Positions 29,127 through 38,365 of a DNA stretch of 64,000 nt are shown one piece after another (positions within the stretch are counted from its first letter, which is position 1; every line of letters starts with the position of its first letter). A program made the position numbers and the translations under genes. The DNA comes from Amycolatopsis lexingtonensis (GTDB lineage Bacteria; Actinomycetota; Actinomycetes; Mycobacteriales; Pseudonocardiaceae): assembly GCF_014873755.1 (NCBI RefSeq), contig NZ_JADBEG010000001.1, positions 1,924,501 through 1,988,500 of the forward strand. The letters run 5' to 3'. The notes under the pieces are model-generated. The model was not told the origin of the DNA. It saw only the letters and a list, made by a program, of their open reading frames with translations, and searched no databases.

Positions 29127-29142
29127 GGTTGGATTTTCAACC
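29127..29142. promoter_or_regulatory. Operator-like palindrome before the HxlR regulator
   Basis: GGTTGGATTTTCAACC is an inverted repeat GGTTG-n6-CAACC, 13 bases upstream of the regulator ATG. It matches the half-sites at 28957-28972, which suggests autoregulation by the HxlR protein. Confidence 0.55.
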
Positions 29143-29155
29143 CGATGGAGGTGGC

Positions 29156-29596
29156 ATGGTCCGGCGTGGTCGCGAGTGCTCGGTCGCGGAGGCCCTCGAG
29201 GTCGTCGGCGAACGGTGGAGCCTCCTGGCGTTGCGCGAGATCATGCTCGGGAACCGGCGGTTCAACCAGATCGCCGAGAACACCGGCGCGAGCCGGGACA
29301 TCCTCGCGGCTCGGCTGCTCAAGCTCGTCGAGGCGGGCGTGCTCGAGAAGGTCCAATACGAGGCTCACCCGCCGCGGCATGAGTACTACCCCACCGAAGC
29401 CGGGAGGGCGCTGCAGCCGATTCTGCTCGGGCTGATGGCCTGGGGTGACAAGTACGTCCACCAGGGCGAACCGCCCACCCTCTGGCGTCACGCCTGCGGT
29501 GAAGAGCTGCTGGCGGTCACCGTCTGCGCCCACTGCGGGGAGCCGGCCAACGCGCCGGGCACCCACGCCATCCGGCTGGGGGCCGTGCGCTCGTAA
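29156..29596 (+). CDS. HxlR-family winged-helix regulator
   Basis: A 146-aa regulator. The HxlR winged helix spans CSVAEALEVVGERWSLLALR through the wing LEKVQYEAHPPRHEYYPTEAG, followed by a C-terminal tail with a CAHCGEPA motif. The ATG at 29156 has GGAGG 5 bases upstream; the longer open frame to 28934 would cross the operator and repeats and is rejected. It is divergent from the thiolase and likely controls it. HxlR proteins often respond to reactive electrophiles or aromatic ligands; the signal here is unknown. A strong hairpin terminator follows the stop. Confidence 0.88.
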   Translation: MVRRGRECSVAEALEVVGERWSLLALREIMLGNRRFNQIAENTGASRDILAARLLKLVEAGVLEKVQYEAHPPRHEYYPTEAGRALQPILLGLMAWGDKYVHQGEPPTLWRHACGEELLAVTVCAHCGEPANAPGTHAIRLGAVRS

Positions 29597-29600
29597 GTCA

Positions 29601-29643
29601 GCAAAAAGGCCTCCTCGCATCCCTCGCGAGGAGGCCTTTTTGC
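29601..29643. terminator. Strong bidirectional hairpin terminator
   Basis: A perfect 18-bp stem, GCAAAAAGGCCTCCTCGC (29601-29618) and its complement (29626-29643), surrounds a 7-base loop. The A5/T5 tracts at the base of the stem make it a textbook intrinsic terminator. It starts 4 bases after the HxlR stop. Confidence 0.92.
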
Positions 29644-29653
29644 TGCCCGGGCG

Positions 29654-29682
29654 TTGACTTGAGACCCCCGTCACGGTAACTC
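29654..29682 (+). promoter_or_regulatory. Promoter of the GH87 glucanase gene
   Basis: TTGACT (29654-29659) and TAACTC (29677-29682) are separated by 17 bases, just past the terminator of the previous gene. The leader to the chosen ATG would be about 177 bases. Confidence 0.5.
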
Positions 29683-29865
29683 TTGAACGAATCAGTGCAA
29701 GAACCTGACAACAGCACGAGAAATCGGAGCAGTCGTCAGGAAGGCCTCGACGAAGAGGTGCACATGACGTGCTGCCGTGCGCCGCCGGACTCCGTCCGCG
29801 CGTGCCCGTTCCCTGGTTGTGCCGTCCCGACGCGTCTCCCCTCCTCCCCGGATCCGAGGAACCCC

Positions 29866-32800
29866 ATGAGAACGAAGCGACTCCTGTCGCGCGCGGCGAC
29901 CTACGCCGCCCTGTCCCTCCTCCTCGCCGCACCCGCCGTGGCCGCGAGCGGCGCCACGGCCGCCACTCAAGCCGTCCAGCCGGCCGCGCAGGCGGCCGCC
30001 GCGACCTACACCGCGAGCAGCCAGCTCGCCGGCTACCCCGTCTCGAACGTCGGCGACGGCAACCAGGCCTCCTACTGGGAGAGCACCAACAACCAGTTCC
30101 CGCAGTGGGTCCAGGCCGACCTCGGCACGGCCACGAACATCGCGCAACTGGTGCTCAAGCTGCCGTCGAACTGGGAAACCCGTACAGAGACCCTCAGCGT
30201 GCAAGGCAGCACCGACGGCTCCGGGTTCAGCGACCTCAAACCCTCCGCCGGCTACCGGTTCGACCCCGCCACCGGCAACACCGTCACCGTCGACGTCACG
30301 GCGACCACCCGGTACGTCCGGCTGAACGTCACCGCCAACACCGGCTGGCCCGCCGCGCAGCTGTCCGAGTTCGAGGTGCACGGCCCGGCCGGCGGGGACA
30401 CGCAGCCGCCGTCCGCGCCCGGCAACCTCGCCTACACGCAGCCCGCGAGCGGGCAGATCCGGCTCACCTGGTCGGCCTCGACCGACAACACCGGCGTCGC
30501 CGGCTACGACGTCTACGCCAACAACCAGCTGCGCGGCAGCGTCGCCGGGAACGCCCTGACCTACACCGACACCCAGCCCGACGGCACCACCGTCTCGTAC
30601 TACGTCCGTGCCAAGGACGCCGCGGGCAACCAGTCGGGCAACAGCAACACGGTCACCCGCACCGGCACCCAGGCCGGGACGAACCTCGCGGTGGGCAAGC
30701 CGATCACGGCGTCGTCGACGGAGTTCACCTTCGTCGCGGCGAACGCCAACGACAACTCGACCAGCACGTACTGGGAGGGCGGCGGCGGGACCTACCCGAA
30801 CCTGCTGACCGTCGCGCTCGGCTCGAACGCCGACCTCGACCAGGTCGTTGTCAAGCTCAACCCGGACCCGGCCTGGGGCCCGCGCACGCAGACGATCGCC
30901 GTCGAAGGCCGTGAGCAGAGTGCGACCGCGTTCACCACGCTGGCCGCCGCGCAGACTTACGGCTTCGACCCGGCCACCGGCAACACCGTCACCATCCCGC
31001 TCAGCGGCCGGGCCGCCGACGTCCGCCTGCGCGTCACCGCGAACTCCGGCGCCGGCGGCGGGCAGGCCGCGGAGTTCCAGGTCTTCGGTGTCCCCGCGCC
31101 GAACCCGGACCTGACGGTCTCCGGCGTGTCCTGGTCGCCGCAGAACCCCGTCGAAACCGACGCGATCACCGCGTCGGCGACCGTCCGCAACGCCGGGACG
31201 GCCGCTTCGGGCGCGACGAACGTCAACCTCTACCTGGGCACCACCAAGGTCGGTACCGCCAACGTCGGCGCGCTCGCGGCCGGGGCTTCGGCGACGGTGT
31301 CGGCGAACATCGGCACCCGGGACGCGGGCAGCTACCAGCTGACCGCGAAGGTCGACGAGGCCAACGCCGTCATCGAGCAGAACGAGGCCAACAACTCCTA
31401 CACGAGCTCGACGGCCCTGGTCGTCAGCCCGGTGCAGAGCTCCGACCTCGTCGCGGCCACGGCGTGGTCGCCGAACAACCCGTCCGCGGGCAACACCGTC
31501 ACCTTCAGCACGACCCTGCGCAACCAGGGAACCGTGGCGAGCGCGGGCGGCGCCCACGGCGTCACGGTGACGATCACGGACCAGAACGGCACCGTGGTGA
31601 AGACGCTCACCGGCAGCTACACCGGCGCGATCGCCGCCGGGGCCACCGCGAGCCCGGTCGCCGTCGGCACCTGGACCGCCGCCAACGGCCGGTACACGGT
31701 GAAGACCGTCGTCGCGAACGACGCCAACGAGCTGCCGGTCAAGCAGGCGAACAACACCAGCACGCAGTCGTTGTTCGCCGGCCGGGGCGCGAACATGCCC
31801 TACGACATGTACGAGGCCGAGGACGGCGTCGTCGCGGGCGGCGCGTCCGTCGTGGGCCCGAACCGGACCATCGGCGACCTCGCGGGCGAGGCGTCGGGCC
31901 GCAAGGCCGTCACGCTGAACTCGACCGGCGCATCGGTGGAGTTCACCACCCGCGCCTCCACCAACACCCTCGTCACGCGGTTCTCCATCCCGGACTCGGC
32001 GGGCGGCGGCGGGCAGAACTCGACGCTGAACGTCTACGTCGACGGCACGTTCCTCAAGGCCATCGACCTGACCTCGCACTACGCGTGGCTCTACGGCGCC
32101 GAAACCGGCCCGGGCAACTCGCCGGGTGCCGGGCCGCGCCACATCTACGACGAGGCCAGCATGATGCTCGGCACCACCGTGCCCGCCGGGCACCGGATCA
32201 AGCTGCAGAAGGACGCGGCCAACAGCACGAACTACGCGATCGACTTCGTGAACTTCGAGCAGGCCACCGCGGTCGCGAACCCGGACCCGGCGCACTTCGC
32301 GGTACCCGCCGGGTTCACGCAGCAGGACGTGCAGAACACGCTGGACAAGGTCCGCCAGGACTCGACGCTCACCGGCGTCTACCTGCCGGCGGGGAGTTAC
32401 ACGCTGTCGAGCAAGCTGAACGTCTACGGAAAGGCCGTCACGGTCACCGGCGCCGGGCCGTGGTTCACGAAGTTCTCCGCGCCTTCGGGCCAGGAGAACA
32501 CCGACATAGGCATCGACGTGCAGGCGAGCGCGAACGGCTCGACGTTCAGCGGGTTCGCGGTGTTCGGCAACTACACCTCCCGCATCGACGGCCCCGGCAA
32601 GGTGTTCAACCTGACCAACGTCGCCAACCTGACGATCGACGACATCTGGGTGGAGCACCAGGTGGTCATGGTCTGGGGCACCAACGTGGACAACACCACG
32701 ATCAAGAACTCCCGGATCCGCGACACCTTCGCCGACGGCGTCAACCTCACGAACGGGAGCACCGGCAACCACGTCACCAACATCGAAGCCCGGTCCACCG

Positions 32801-33447
32801 GCGACGACAGCTTCGCGCTGTTCGCCGCCACGGACCTCAACCCGGGCAACCAGTACGACAACGTGTTCGAGAACCTGACCTCGCTCACCCCGTGGCGCGC
32901 GGCCGGGCTGGCGGTCTACGGCGGGTACAACAACACCTTCCGGAACCTCTACATCGCGGACACGCTGACGTACTCGGCGATCACGATCAGCTCGCTCGAC
33001 TTCGGCTACCCCTTCCTCGGGTTCGGGCCGCAGCAGACGACGGTCCAGAACGCCTCGCTCGTCCGGGACGGCGGCCACTTCTGGGGCCAGCAGACCTTCC
33101 CGGCGATCTGGCTGTTCTCCGCGTCCAAGGAGTTCCGCGGGATCCGGGTGTCCGATGTGGACATCCAGAGCCCGACCTACAGCGGCATCATGTTCCAGAC
33201 CAAGTACAACGGCGGTCCGGAGCACCCGGTCGAGGACACCGTGCTGACGAACGTGTCGATCACCGGCGCGCACCGCAGCGGGGACGCCTTCGACGCCAAG
33301 TCCGGGATCGGCATCTGGGCCAACGAGCTGCCGGAACCGGGCCAGGGCCCGGCCGTCGGCTCGGCGACCTTCACCGGGCTGACGCTGAGCGACAACGACG
33401 AGGACATCCGCAACAAGACGACCACGTTCACCATCATCCGCAACTAG
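29866..33447 (+). CDS. Secreted GH87 alpha-1,3-glucanase (mutanase-type) with binding domains
   Basis: A 1193-aa secreted enzyme. A signal peptide (MRTKRLLSRAATYAALSLLL, then AAPAVA) is followed by an F5/8-type C domain (about 45-180), a fibronectin type III domain (about 185-265), a second F5/8 type C domain (270-400), two CARDB-type domains (410-640), a CBM6/35-like domain (YDMYEAEDG, about 645-800) and a C-terminal right-handed beta-helix. The helix holds the GH87 blocks WVEHQVVMVW, DTFADGVNLTNG and STGDDSFAL; the catalytic aspartates are probably D957, D980 and D981. It should hydrolyse alpha-1,3-glucan of fungal walls or dental-type glucans. The ATG at 29866 has GAGGA 5 bases upstream. 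The frame is open to 29683 but lacks a secretion signal there. Confidence 0.88.
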   Translation: MRTKRLLSRAATYAALSLLLAAPAVAASGATAATQAVQPAAQAAAATYTASSQLAGYPVSNVGDGNQASYWESTNNQFPQWVQADLGTATNIAQLVLKLPSNWETRTETLSVQGSTDGSGFSDLKPSAGYRFDPATGNTVTVDVTATTRYVRLNVTANTGWPAAQLSEFEVHGPAGGDTQPPSAPGNLAYTQPASGQIRLTWSASTDNTGVAGYDVYANNQLRGSVAGNALTYTDTQPDGTTVSYYVRAKDAAGNQSGNSNTVTRTGTQAGTNLAVGKPITASSTEFTFVAANANDNSTSTYWEGGGGTYPNLLTVALGSNADLDQVVVKLNPDPAWGPRTQTIAVEGREQSATAFTTLAAAQTYGFDPATGNTVTIPLSGRAADVRLRVTANSGAGGGQAAEFQVFGVPAPNPDLTVSGVSWSPQNPVETDAITASATVRNAGTAASGATNVNLYLGTTKVGTANVGALAAGASATVSANIGTRDAGSYQLTAKVDEANAVIEQNEANNSYTSSTALVVSPVQSSDLVAATAWSPNNPSAGNTVTFSTTLRNQGTVASAGGAHGVTVTITDQNGTVVKTLTGSYTGAIAAGATASPVAVGTWTAANGRYTVKTVVANDANELPVKQANNTSTQSLFAGRGANMPYDMYEAEDGVVAGGASVVGPNRTIGDLAGEASGRKAVTLNSTGASVEFTTRASTNTLVTRFSIPDSAGGGGQNSTLNVYVDGTFLKAIDLTSHYAWLYGAETGPGNSPGAGPRHIYDEASMMLGTTVPAGHRIKLQKDAANSTNYAIDFVNFEQATAVANPDPAHFAVPAGFTQQDVQNTLDKVRQDSTLTGVYLPAGSYTLSSKLNVYGKAVTVTGAGPWFTKFSAPSGQENTDIGIDVQASANGSTFSGFAVFGNYTSRIDGPGKVFNLTNVANLTIDDIWVEHQVVMVWGTNVDNTTIKNSRIRDTFADGVNLTNGSTGNHVTNIEARSTGDDSFALFAATDLNPGNQYDNVFENLTSLTPWRAAGLAVYGGYNNTFRNLYIADTLTYSAITISSLDFGYPFLGFGPQQTTVQNASLVRDGGHFWGQQTFPAIWLFSASKEFRGIRVSDVDIQSPTYSGIMFQTKYNGGPEHPVEDTVLTNVSITGAHRSGDAFDAKSGIGIWANELPEPGQGPAVGSATFTGLTLSDNDEDIRNKTTTFTIIRN

Positions 33448-33465
33448 AACTGGTCGGAGTGCGCA

Positions 33466-33500
33466 GGTGCCCGCCGGGAAACCGTTTCCCGGCGGGCACC
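33466..33500. terminator. Hairpin after the GH87 gene
   Basis: GGTGCCCGCCGGGAAAC (33466-33482) and its complement (33484-33500) form a 17-bp near-continuous palindrome 18 bases after the stop. It lacks a T-tract but is very stable. It could also be an operator for the next gene; a terminator role is more likely from position. Confidence 0.7.
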
Positions 33501-33532
33501 GCCGTGCCAGGATGACGCCGGAGGTGGTCGAC

Positions 33533-34279
33533 GTGCGGATCCTGGTCACCGGCGGCACCGGGCAGCTCGGCTCGGCGGTCGTGGCGCGCCTGCGGGCGGC
33601 GGGGGAGGAGGTCCGCGTGCTGAGCCGCCGGGCCGGCCCCGACGTCGTCCGGGGCGACCTGCGGAGCGGGCGCGGCGTCGACAGCGCCGTGGCCGGGGTG
33701 GACGCGGTCGTCCACTGCGCCACCGACTTCCTGCACGAGACTACCCTGGCGCGGACGCTGATCGAGGCGGCACGCTGGGCCGGCGGGCCGCACCTGGTGT
33801 ACGTCTCGATCGTCGGCGTCGACCGCGTGCCCCTGGGCTACTACCAGGCCAAGCACGAGACCGAGCAGCTCCTCGCCGCGTCCGGGCTGCCCTGCACGAT
33901 CCAGCGCGCCACGCAGTTCCACGGCCTGGTCCGGTCCCTGCTCGCGGGCGCGACCCGGCTGCCGGTGGTGCCGGTGCCGCGGATCTCGTTCCAGCCGGTG
34001 GACGTCCGGGACGTCGCCCGCCGGCTCACCGACCTGGTCCAGGACGACCCGGTGGGCCGGGCGCCCGACTTCGGCGGCCCGGAGATCCTGACGGCGACGG
34101 AGCTGGCCCAGGCGGTCGGCGAAGCGAGCGGGCGGTTCCGGCGGATCGTGCCGCTGACGGTGCCGGGGGAGACGTTCCGCGCCTACGCCGACGGCGGACA
34201 CCTGGCTCCGGAGCACCGCGACGGCGAGATCACCTTCCGCGAGTACCTGACCGGGCGCACACAGATGTATTCGGATTAA
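33533..34279 (+). CDS. NAD(P)-binding epimerase/NmrA-like protein
   Basis: A 248-aa atypical short-chain dehydrogenase. The Rossmann motif VRILVTGGTGQLGSAVV is at the N-terminus, and YYQAKHETEQLL contains the Tyr-x-x-x-Lys pair (YQAKH). The small size and the DVRDVARRLTDL and FGGPEILT blocks fit NmrA-like redox sensors or quinone oxidoreductases of the NAD(P)H-binding family. The GTG at 33533 has GGAGG 8 bases before it; the ATG at 33512 is an alternative start. A physiological role is not evident from neighbours. Confidence 0.85.
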   Translation: MRILVTGGTGQLGSAVVARLRAAGEEVRVLSRRAGPDVVRGDLRSGRGVDSAVAGVDAVVHCATDFLHETTLARTLIEAARWAGGPHLVYVSIVGVDRVPLGYYQAKHETEQLLAASGLPCTIQRATQFHGLVRSLLAGATRLPVVPVPRISFQPVDVRDVARRLTDLVQDDPVGRAPDFGGPEILTATELAQAVGEASGRFRRIVPLTVPGETFRAYADGGHLAPEHRDGEITFREYLTGRTQMYSD

Positions 34280-34291
34280 TTATGAAGATTC

Positions 34292-34321
34292 TTGACCTCG
34301 GTTCCGGATAGGTCATATGTT
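34292..34321 (+). promoter_or_regulatory. Promoter of the GH95 gene
   Basis: TTGACC (34292-34297) and TATGTT (34316-34321) are separated by 18 bases in an AT-rich stretch. Transcription would begin about 40 bases before the GH95 start. Confidence 0.5.
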
Positions 34322-34368
34322 TGGCGGGCTGCACGCCGGTCCCGCCTTCAACGCCGAACGGATCCGAC

Positions 34369-36669
34369 ATGTCGAACCCTCCCTCTCGTCGTACCTTCTT
34401 CAAGCTCGGTGGCGCGGTCGGCGCCGGTCTCGCCTTCAGTGGTGTTCCTGTTTTCGCTGCCAGCGCGGACGTTCTCCGTCCGGAGGTCGCCGACCTCGTG
34501 CCGGACGACCGCGCGACGACACTGTGGTACCCGGCACCCGCGGCCGAGGACAAGATCATCGAACAGGGCCTGCCGATCGGCAATGGTCGGATCGGTGCCC
34601 TCGTCGGCGGTGATCCCGCCGCAGACTTCCTGTACCTCGCCGACGCGTCGCTGTGGACCGGCGGCGCCAACGACGTCCTCGAAGACGACGGCCAGTTCCC
34701 CTACGAGCGCGAGAAGTTCGGCACGCTCGGCCTGCTGGCGAAGCTGCGGATCTCGGTGCCGGCGCACACCGGCGTCACGGACTACCGCCGCACGCTCGAC
34801 CTGAGCAACGGCGTCGTCGTGATCACCTACCGGTACCAGGGCGTGCGGTACCGCCGCGAGTACTTCGCCAGTCACCCCGACGACGTCGTGGTGATCCGGC
34901 TCAGCGGCGGACCCGTCACCGGCTCGGTGTCCCTCGAGCCCACCCGCGGCGAGACCATGGCCGGCGCGGCGGCGTTCACCGGCACCTTCGGCAACGGCCT
35001 GAAGTACACGTGCACGGTGGCCGGCGGGACCACGTTCAGCGGCAGCCGGGGCGTGGTCATCGTCCTGAGCGGCGGCACGAACTACGTGCCGGACGCGGCG
35101 CGGAAGTTCCTCGACGCCTCCCTCGACCCCTTGGCGCTCGCGAAGCAGAAGGCGTCGAAGGCCCTGCGCGCCGGGGGAGGCGCGCTGCTGGCCACCCACG
35201 TCGCCGACTACCGGCGGCTCTACGACCGGATGAGCGTCGACCTCGGCCAGTCGCCGCCGGCGAAGCGGGCACTGGACACGTGGTCGCGGCTGCTGGCCCG
35301 CCACGACGACCCGGCCACCCCGGACCCGGAGCTGGAAGCGAGCTACCTGCAGTTCGGCCGCTACCTGACGATCACCGGCTCGCGCGACGGGCTGCCGATG
35401 GGCCTGCAAGGGCTGTGGCAGAACAACAACACGCCCGACTGGATGAGCGACTACCACACCGACATCAACGTCCAGATGAACTACTGGCTGGCCGACCGGG
35501 CGGCGCTGCCCGGGAGCTTCACTGCGCTGGCTGATTACTGCCTAGCGCAGCTTCCCGTGTGGACGGACAGCACGAACCGCCTGTTCAACGACCCGCGCAA
35601 CAGGTTCCGGAACACCAGCGGCAAGATCGGCGGCTGGGCGGTCGCGTTCTCGACCAACATCTACGGCGGCTCCGGCTGGTGGTGGCACCCGGGCGGCAAC
35701 GCCTGGCTGTGCAACTCGCTCTGGGACCACTACGCCTTCACGCAGGACAAGGCCTACCTCGCGCGGATCTACCCGCTGCTCAAGGGCGCGTGCGAGTTCT
35801 GGGAGGCGCGGCTGCTGCCGATGACGGTCGGCGGGCGCGAGGTGCTGGTCGACGACCACGACTGGTCGCCCGAGCACGGCCCGCAGGACACCCGCGGGAA
35901 CACCTACTCCCAGGAGATCGTCTGGGACCTGTTCGAGCACTACCGCGAAGCCGTCGCGGTGCTCGGGCGGGACCGCGCGTACGGCGACCGGATCGCCGGG
36001 CTGCAGCGGAAGCTGTACCTGCCGGAGGTCAGCCCGACGACCGGCTGGCTCGAAGAGTGGATGTCGCCGGACAACCTCGGCGAGACCACGCACCGGCACC
36101 TGTCGCCGCTGATCGGCTTCTTCCCCGGCGACCGGATCGCGGCCGACACGGCCCCGAAGGCCTTGCTCGACGGCGTGCGCGCGCTGCTGATCGCGCGTGG
36201 CATGGACAGCTACGGCTGGGCGACCGCGTGGCGCTCGGCGTGCTGGGCCCGGCTCAAGGACGCCGATCGCGCGTATCAGCTGCTGCTCACGGTGCTGCGG
36301 CCGTCGGTGGCCAACGGCAACGGGACCGCGCCGAACTTCTTCGACATGTACAGCCAGGGCAGCTACACGATCTTCCAGATCGACGCGAACCTCGGCGCGC
36401 CGGCCGCGATGGTGGAGATGCTCGTGTACTCGCGGCCGGGTGTGCTGGAACTGCTGCCCGCACTGCCCGCGGCGTGGGCGGGCTCGGGCCGGGTGACCGG
36501 CATCGGCGCGCGCGGCGGGTTCGAGGTCGACCTCGCGTGGCGCGCCGGGAAGGTGACGGAGGCGGTGATCCGCAGCGTCGGCGGGACCCGGACCGAAGTC
36601 CGCGCCGGGACCTGGCAGCGCACGATCGGCCTGCGGCCGGGCGGGTCGGTCACGGTCCGGCCGACTTGA
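34369..36669 (+). CDS. Tat-exported GH95 glycosidase (alpha-L-fucosidase/galactosidase type)
   Basis: A 766-aa protein with a twin-arginine signal (SRRTFFKLGGAVGAGLAF), so it should be exported folded. The mature part is a GH95 fold: N-terminal domain from LWYPAPAAEDKIIEQGLPIGNG with LYLADASLWTGG, then the catalytic (alpha/alpha)6 barrel with GLWQNNNTPDW, DINVQMNYW (the Asn pair of the active site) and DDHDWSPEHGPQ, in which E502 is the likely general acid. FFDMYSQGSYTIFQIDANLG is a further family block. GH95 enzymes are inverting alpha-L-fucosidases or alpha-L-galactosidases. It follows the GH87 enzyme after one intervening gene, suggesting a polysaccharide-degrading neighbourhood. The ribosome site is weak. 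Confidence 0.87.
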   Translation: MSNPPSRRTFFKLGGAVGAGLAFSGVPVFAASADVLRPEVADLVPDDRATTLWYPAPAAEDKIIEQGLPIGNGRIGALVGGDPAADFLYLADASLWTGGANDVLEDDGQFPYEREKFGTLGLLAKLRISVPAHTGVTDYRRTLDLSNGVVVITYRYQGVRYRREYFASHPDDVVVIRLSGGPVTGSVSLEPTRGETMAGAAAFTGTFGNGLKYTCTVAGGTTFSGSRGVVIVLSGGTNYVPDAARKFLDASLDPLALAKQKASKALRAGGGALLATHVADYRRLYDRMSVDLGQSPPAKRALDTWSRLLARHDDPATPDPELEASYLQFGRYLTITGSRDGLPMGLQGLWQNNNTPDWMSDYHTDINVQMNYWLADRAALPGSFTALADYCLAQLPVWTDSTNRLFNDPRNRFRNTSGKIGGWAVAFSTNIYGGSGWWWHPGGNAWLCNSLWDHYAFTQDKAYLARIYPLLKGACEFWEARLLPMTVGGREVLVDDHDWSPEHGPQDTRGNTYSQEIVWDLFEHYREAVAVLGRDRAYGDRIAGLQRKLYLPEVSPTTGWLEEWMSPDNLGETTHRHLSPLIGFFPGDRIAADTAPKALLDGVRALLIARGMDSYGWATAWRSACWARLKDADRAYQLLLTVLRPSVANGNGTAPNFFDMYSQGSYTIFQIDANLGAPAAMVEMLVYSRPGVLELLPALPAAWAGSGRVTGIGARGGFEVDLAWRAGKVTEAVIRSVGGTRTEVRAGTWQRTIGLRPGGSVTVRPT

Positions 36670-36742
36670 ACCGCGCGGCCCCGCGCGAGAGGCTGCCGGG
36701 GAACCCGGACACCGGGGGACGTCGAGTAGATCCGGAGGCGCG

Positions 36743-37513
36743 ATGACGATCATCGGCGGGCGGGAAGTGGCCTACACCGACCACGGTGGCGACGGCCCGG
36801 TGGTCGTGCTGCTGCACAGCTTCCTGATGGACGGCCGGATGTTCGCCGCGCAGCTCGCGGCGTTCGAGGGCTTCCGGTGCGTCACGGTCGACGAGCGCGG
36901 GCACGGCGGCACCCCCGCCGACGGCCCGTTCGACTACTGGGACGTCGCCCGGGACGTCCTGGGCGTGCTCGACCACCTCGGCATCGAGCGCGCGGCGGTC
37001 GTCGGGACCAGCCAGGGCGGGTTCGTCGCGCTCCGGCTGGCGCTGCTGGCCCCGGCGCGGATCAGCGCCATCGCGGTGCTGGGCACGTCGGCGGCCGCGG
37101 AGGACCCCGCCGTCGCGGCCGGCTACCGGGCGGTCCTGGACGCGTGGGTATCGAGCGGCGCCCCGGCCGACGTGCTCGACGGCGTCGCGCGGATCTGCTT
37201 CGGCGACTTCGACGCGCCGGAGTGGCAGGAGCGCTGGTCCTCGGCGCCGCATTCGCAGCTGACGCCGGCCATGAACGCGCTCGTGGACCGGGACGAGGTG
37301 CTTTCGCGGGCGGGCGAGATCTCGTGCCCGGCGCTGGTCCTGCACGGCTCGGCGGACCTCGCCTACCCGGTCGAGCGGGCGGCCGAGCTGGCGGACGCGC
37401 TGCCGGCGGCCGAGCCGCTGGTCGTCGTCGAAGGCGGCGCCCACTTCCTCAGCTTCACCCACGCCGCGGCGGTGAACCCGCACTTGCTCAAGTTCCTCGA
37501 GACGCACGCGTGA
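36743..37513 (+). CDS. Alpha/beta hydrolase
   Basis: A 256-aa alpha/beta-hydrolase of the small esterase/3-oxoadipate-enol-lactonase type. It has the oxyanion loop LLHSFLMDGRMF, the nucleophile S90 in GTSQGG, and a C-terminal His in EGGAHFLSF. GGAGG stands 3 bases before the ATG. Its stop overlaps the LysR start (GTGA), so enzyme and regulator are co-translated. The substrate is unknown. Confidence 0.87.
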   Translation: MTIIGGREVAYTDHGGDGPVVVLLHSFLMDGRMFAAQLAAFEGFRCVTVDERGHGGTPADGPFDYWDVARDVLGVLDHLGIERAAVVGTSQGGFVALRLALLAPARISAIAVLGTSAAAEDPAVAAGYRAVLDAWVSSGAPADVLDGVARICFGDFDAPEWQERWSSAPHSQLTPAMNALVDRDEVLSRAGEISCPALVLHGSADLAYPVERAAELADALPAAEPLVVVEGGAHFLSFTHAAAVNPHLLKFLETHA

Positions 37514-38361
37514 CGGACGTCGATCTGCGCAAGCTGCGGTACTTCGTGGCGGTCGCCGAGGAGCTGAACTTCGGCCGCGCCGCCGCGCGGCTGCACATCG
37601 CGCAGCCGGTGCTGTCGCGGCAGATCCGCGCGCTTGAGGCGGAGCTGCGGGCACAGTTGTTCCGGCGGGACAAGCGGTCCACCGAGCTCACCGAGGCGGG
37701 CCGGCAGCTCCTGGCGGACGCGCGTCCGCTGCTGGCTTCGGCCGAAGCACTGCGCCGCCGGGTCGCGACGGCGGCCCGCGGCACGTTCACCGTGGCGTTC
37801 ATGCCGGGGCTCACGGTCACCGACGCGGTCCAGGCGCTGTCGGCCCGCCACCCCGAGGTCGCGGTCGAGCTGCTGCGCACGACCTGGGAGGACCAGACCG
37901 AGGTGCTCCACGACGGCCGCGCCGACGTCAGCGTGATCCGCCTTCCGGTGGACCGGCGCGGGCTGAGCGTCCGGCCGCTGTTCACCGAGCCGCGGGTCGC
38001 GGTGGTGCGGACCGACCACCGGCTGGCGGGCAAGGAGTCGGTGCGCGTCGCCGACCTGGCCGAGGAACATCTGCTGAACGATCCGGATGCGGTCCCGGAG
38101 TGGCGCGACATCGCGGTCGAACTGCGCGACGGCACCGCCCCGCCGTGGCGGGAGTTCCGGAGCGTGGAGGAGAAGCTGGAGCACGTCGCCGCCGGGCGCG
38201 GGGTCGCGGTGGTGCCGCGCTCGACGTCGGCGTACTACACCCGGCCGGACGTCGCGCACGTGCCGGTCGAGGACCTGCCGCCGAACGAGGTGTGCCTGGC
38301 CTGGGTGGCCACCCGGCGGTCCCGGCTGATCGCCGAGTTCGCGGAGCTCATCGCCGGGTGA
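37510..38361 (+). CDS. LysR-family transcriptional regulator
   Basis: A 283-aa LysR-type regulator. The winged HTH covers LRKLRYFVAVAEELNFGRAA through LSRQIRALEAEL, and the effector domain of the type-2 periplasmic-binding fold follows. The GTG start overlaps the hydrolase stop by 4 bases. LysR genes are more often divergent from their targets; here the coupling suggests that it senses the hydrolase substrate or product. Confidence 0.9.
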   Translation: MTDVDLRKLRYFVAVAEELNFGRAAARLHIAQPVLSRQIRALEAELRAQLFRRDKRSTELTEAGRQLLADARPLLASAEALRRRVATAARGTFTVAFMPGLTVTDAVQALSARHPEVAVELLRTTWEDQTEVLHDGRADVSVIRLPVDRRGLSVRPLFTEPRVAVVRTDHRLAGKESVRVADLAEEHLLNDPDAVPEWRDIAVELRDGTAPPWREFRSVEEKLEHVAAGRGVAVVPRSTSAYYTRPDVAHVPVEDLPPNEVCLAWVATRRSRLIAEFAELIAG

Positions 38362-38365
38362 CGCC

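Noticed and set aside
29764-29866. A possible leader peptide (MTCCRAPPDSV) before the GH87 gene, recalling Cys-containing leader peptides
   Set aside because: It is in frame with the enzyme and has no stop before it, so it cannot act as a separate attenuating peptide; the neighbour has no sulfur-metabolism link.
33466-33500. The palindrome as an operator of the NmrA-like gene
   Set aside because: Possible, but its position 18 bases after a stop codon and its very stable GC stem favour a terminator.
29692-33723. A 1343-codon minus-strand frame opposite the GH87 gene
   Set aside because: Antisense shadow; the plus strand shows a signal peptide and the GH87 catalytic blocks.
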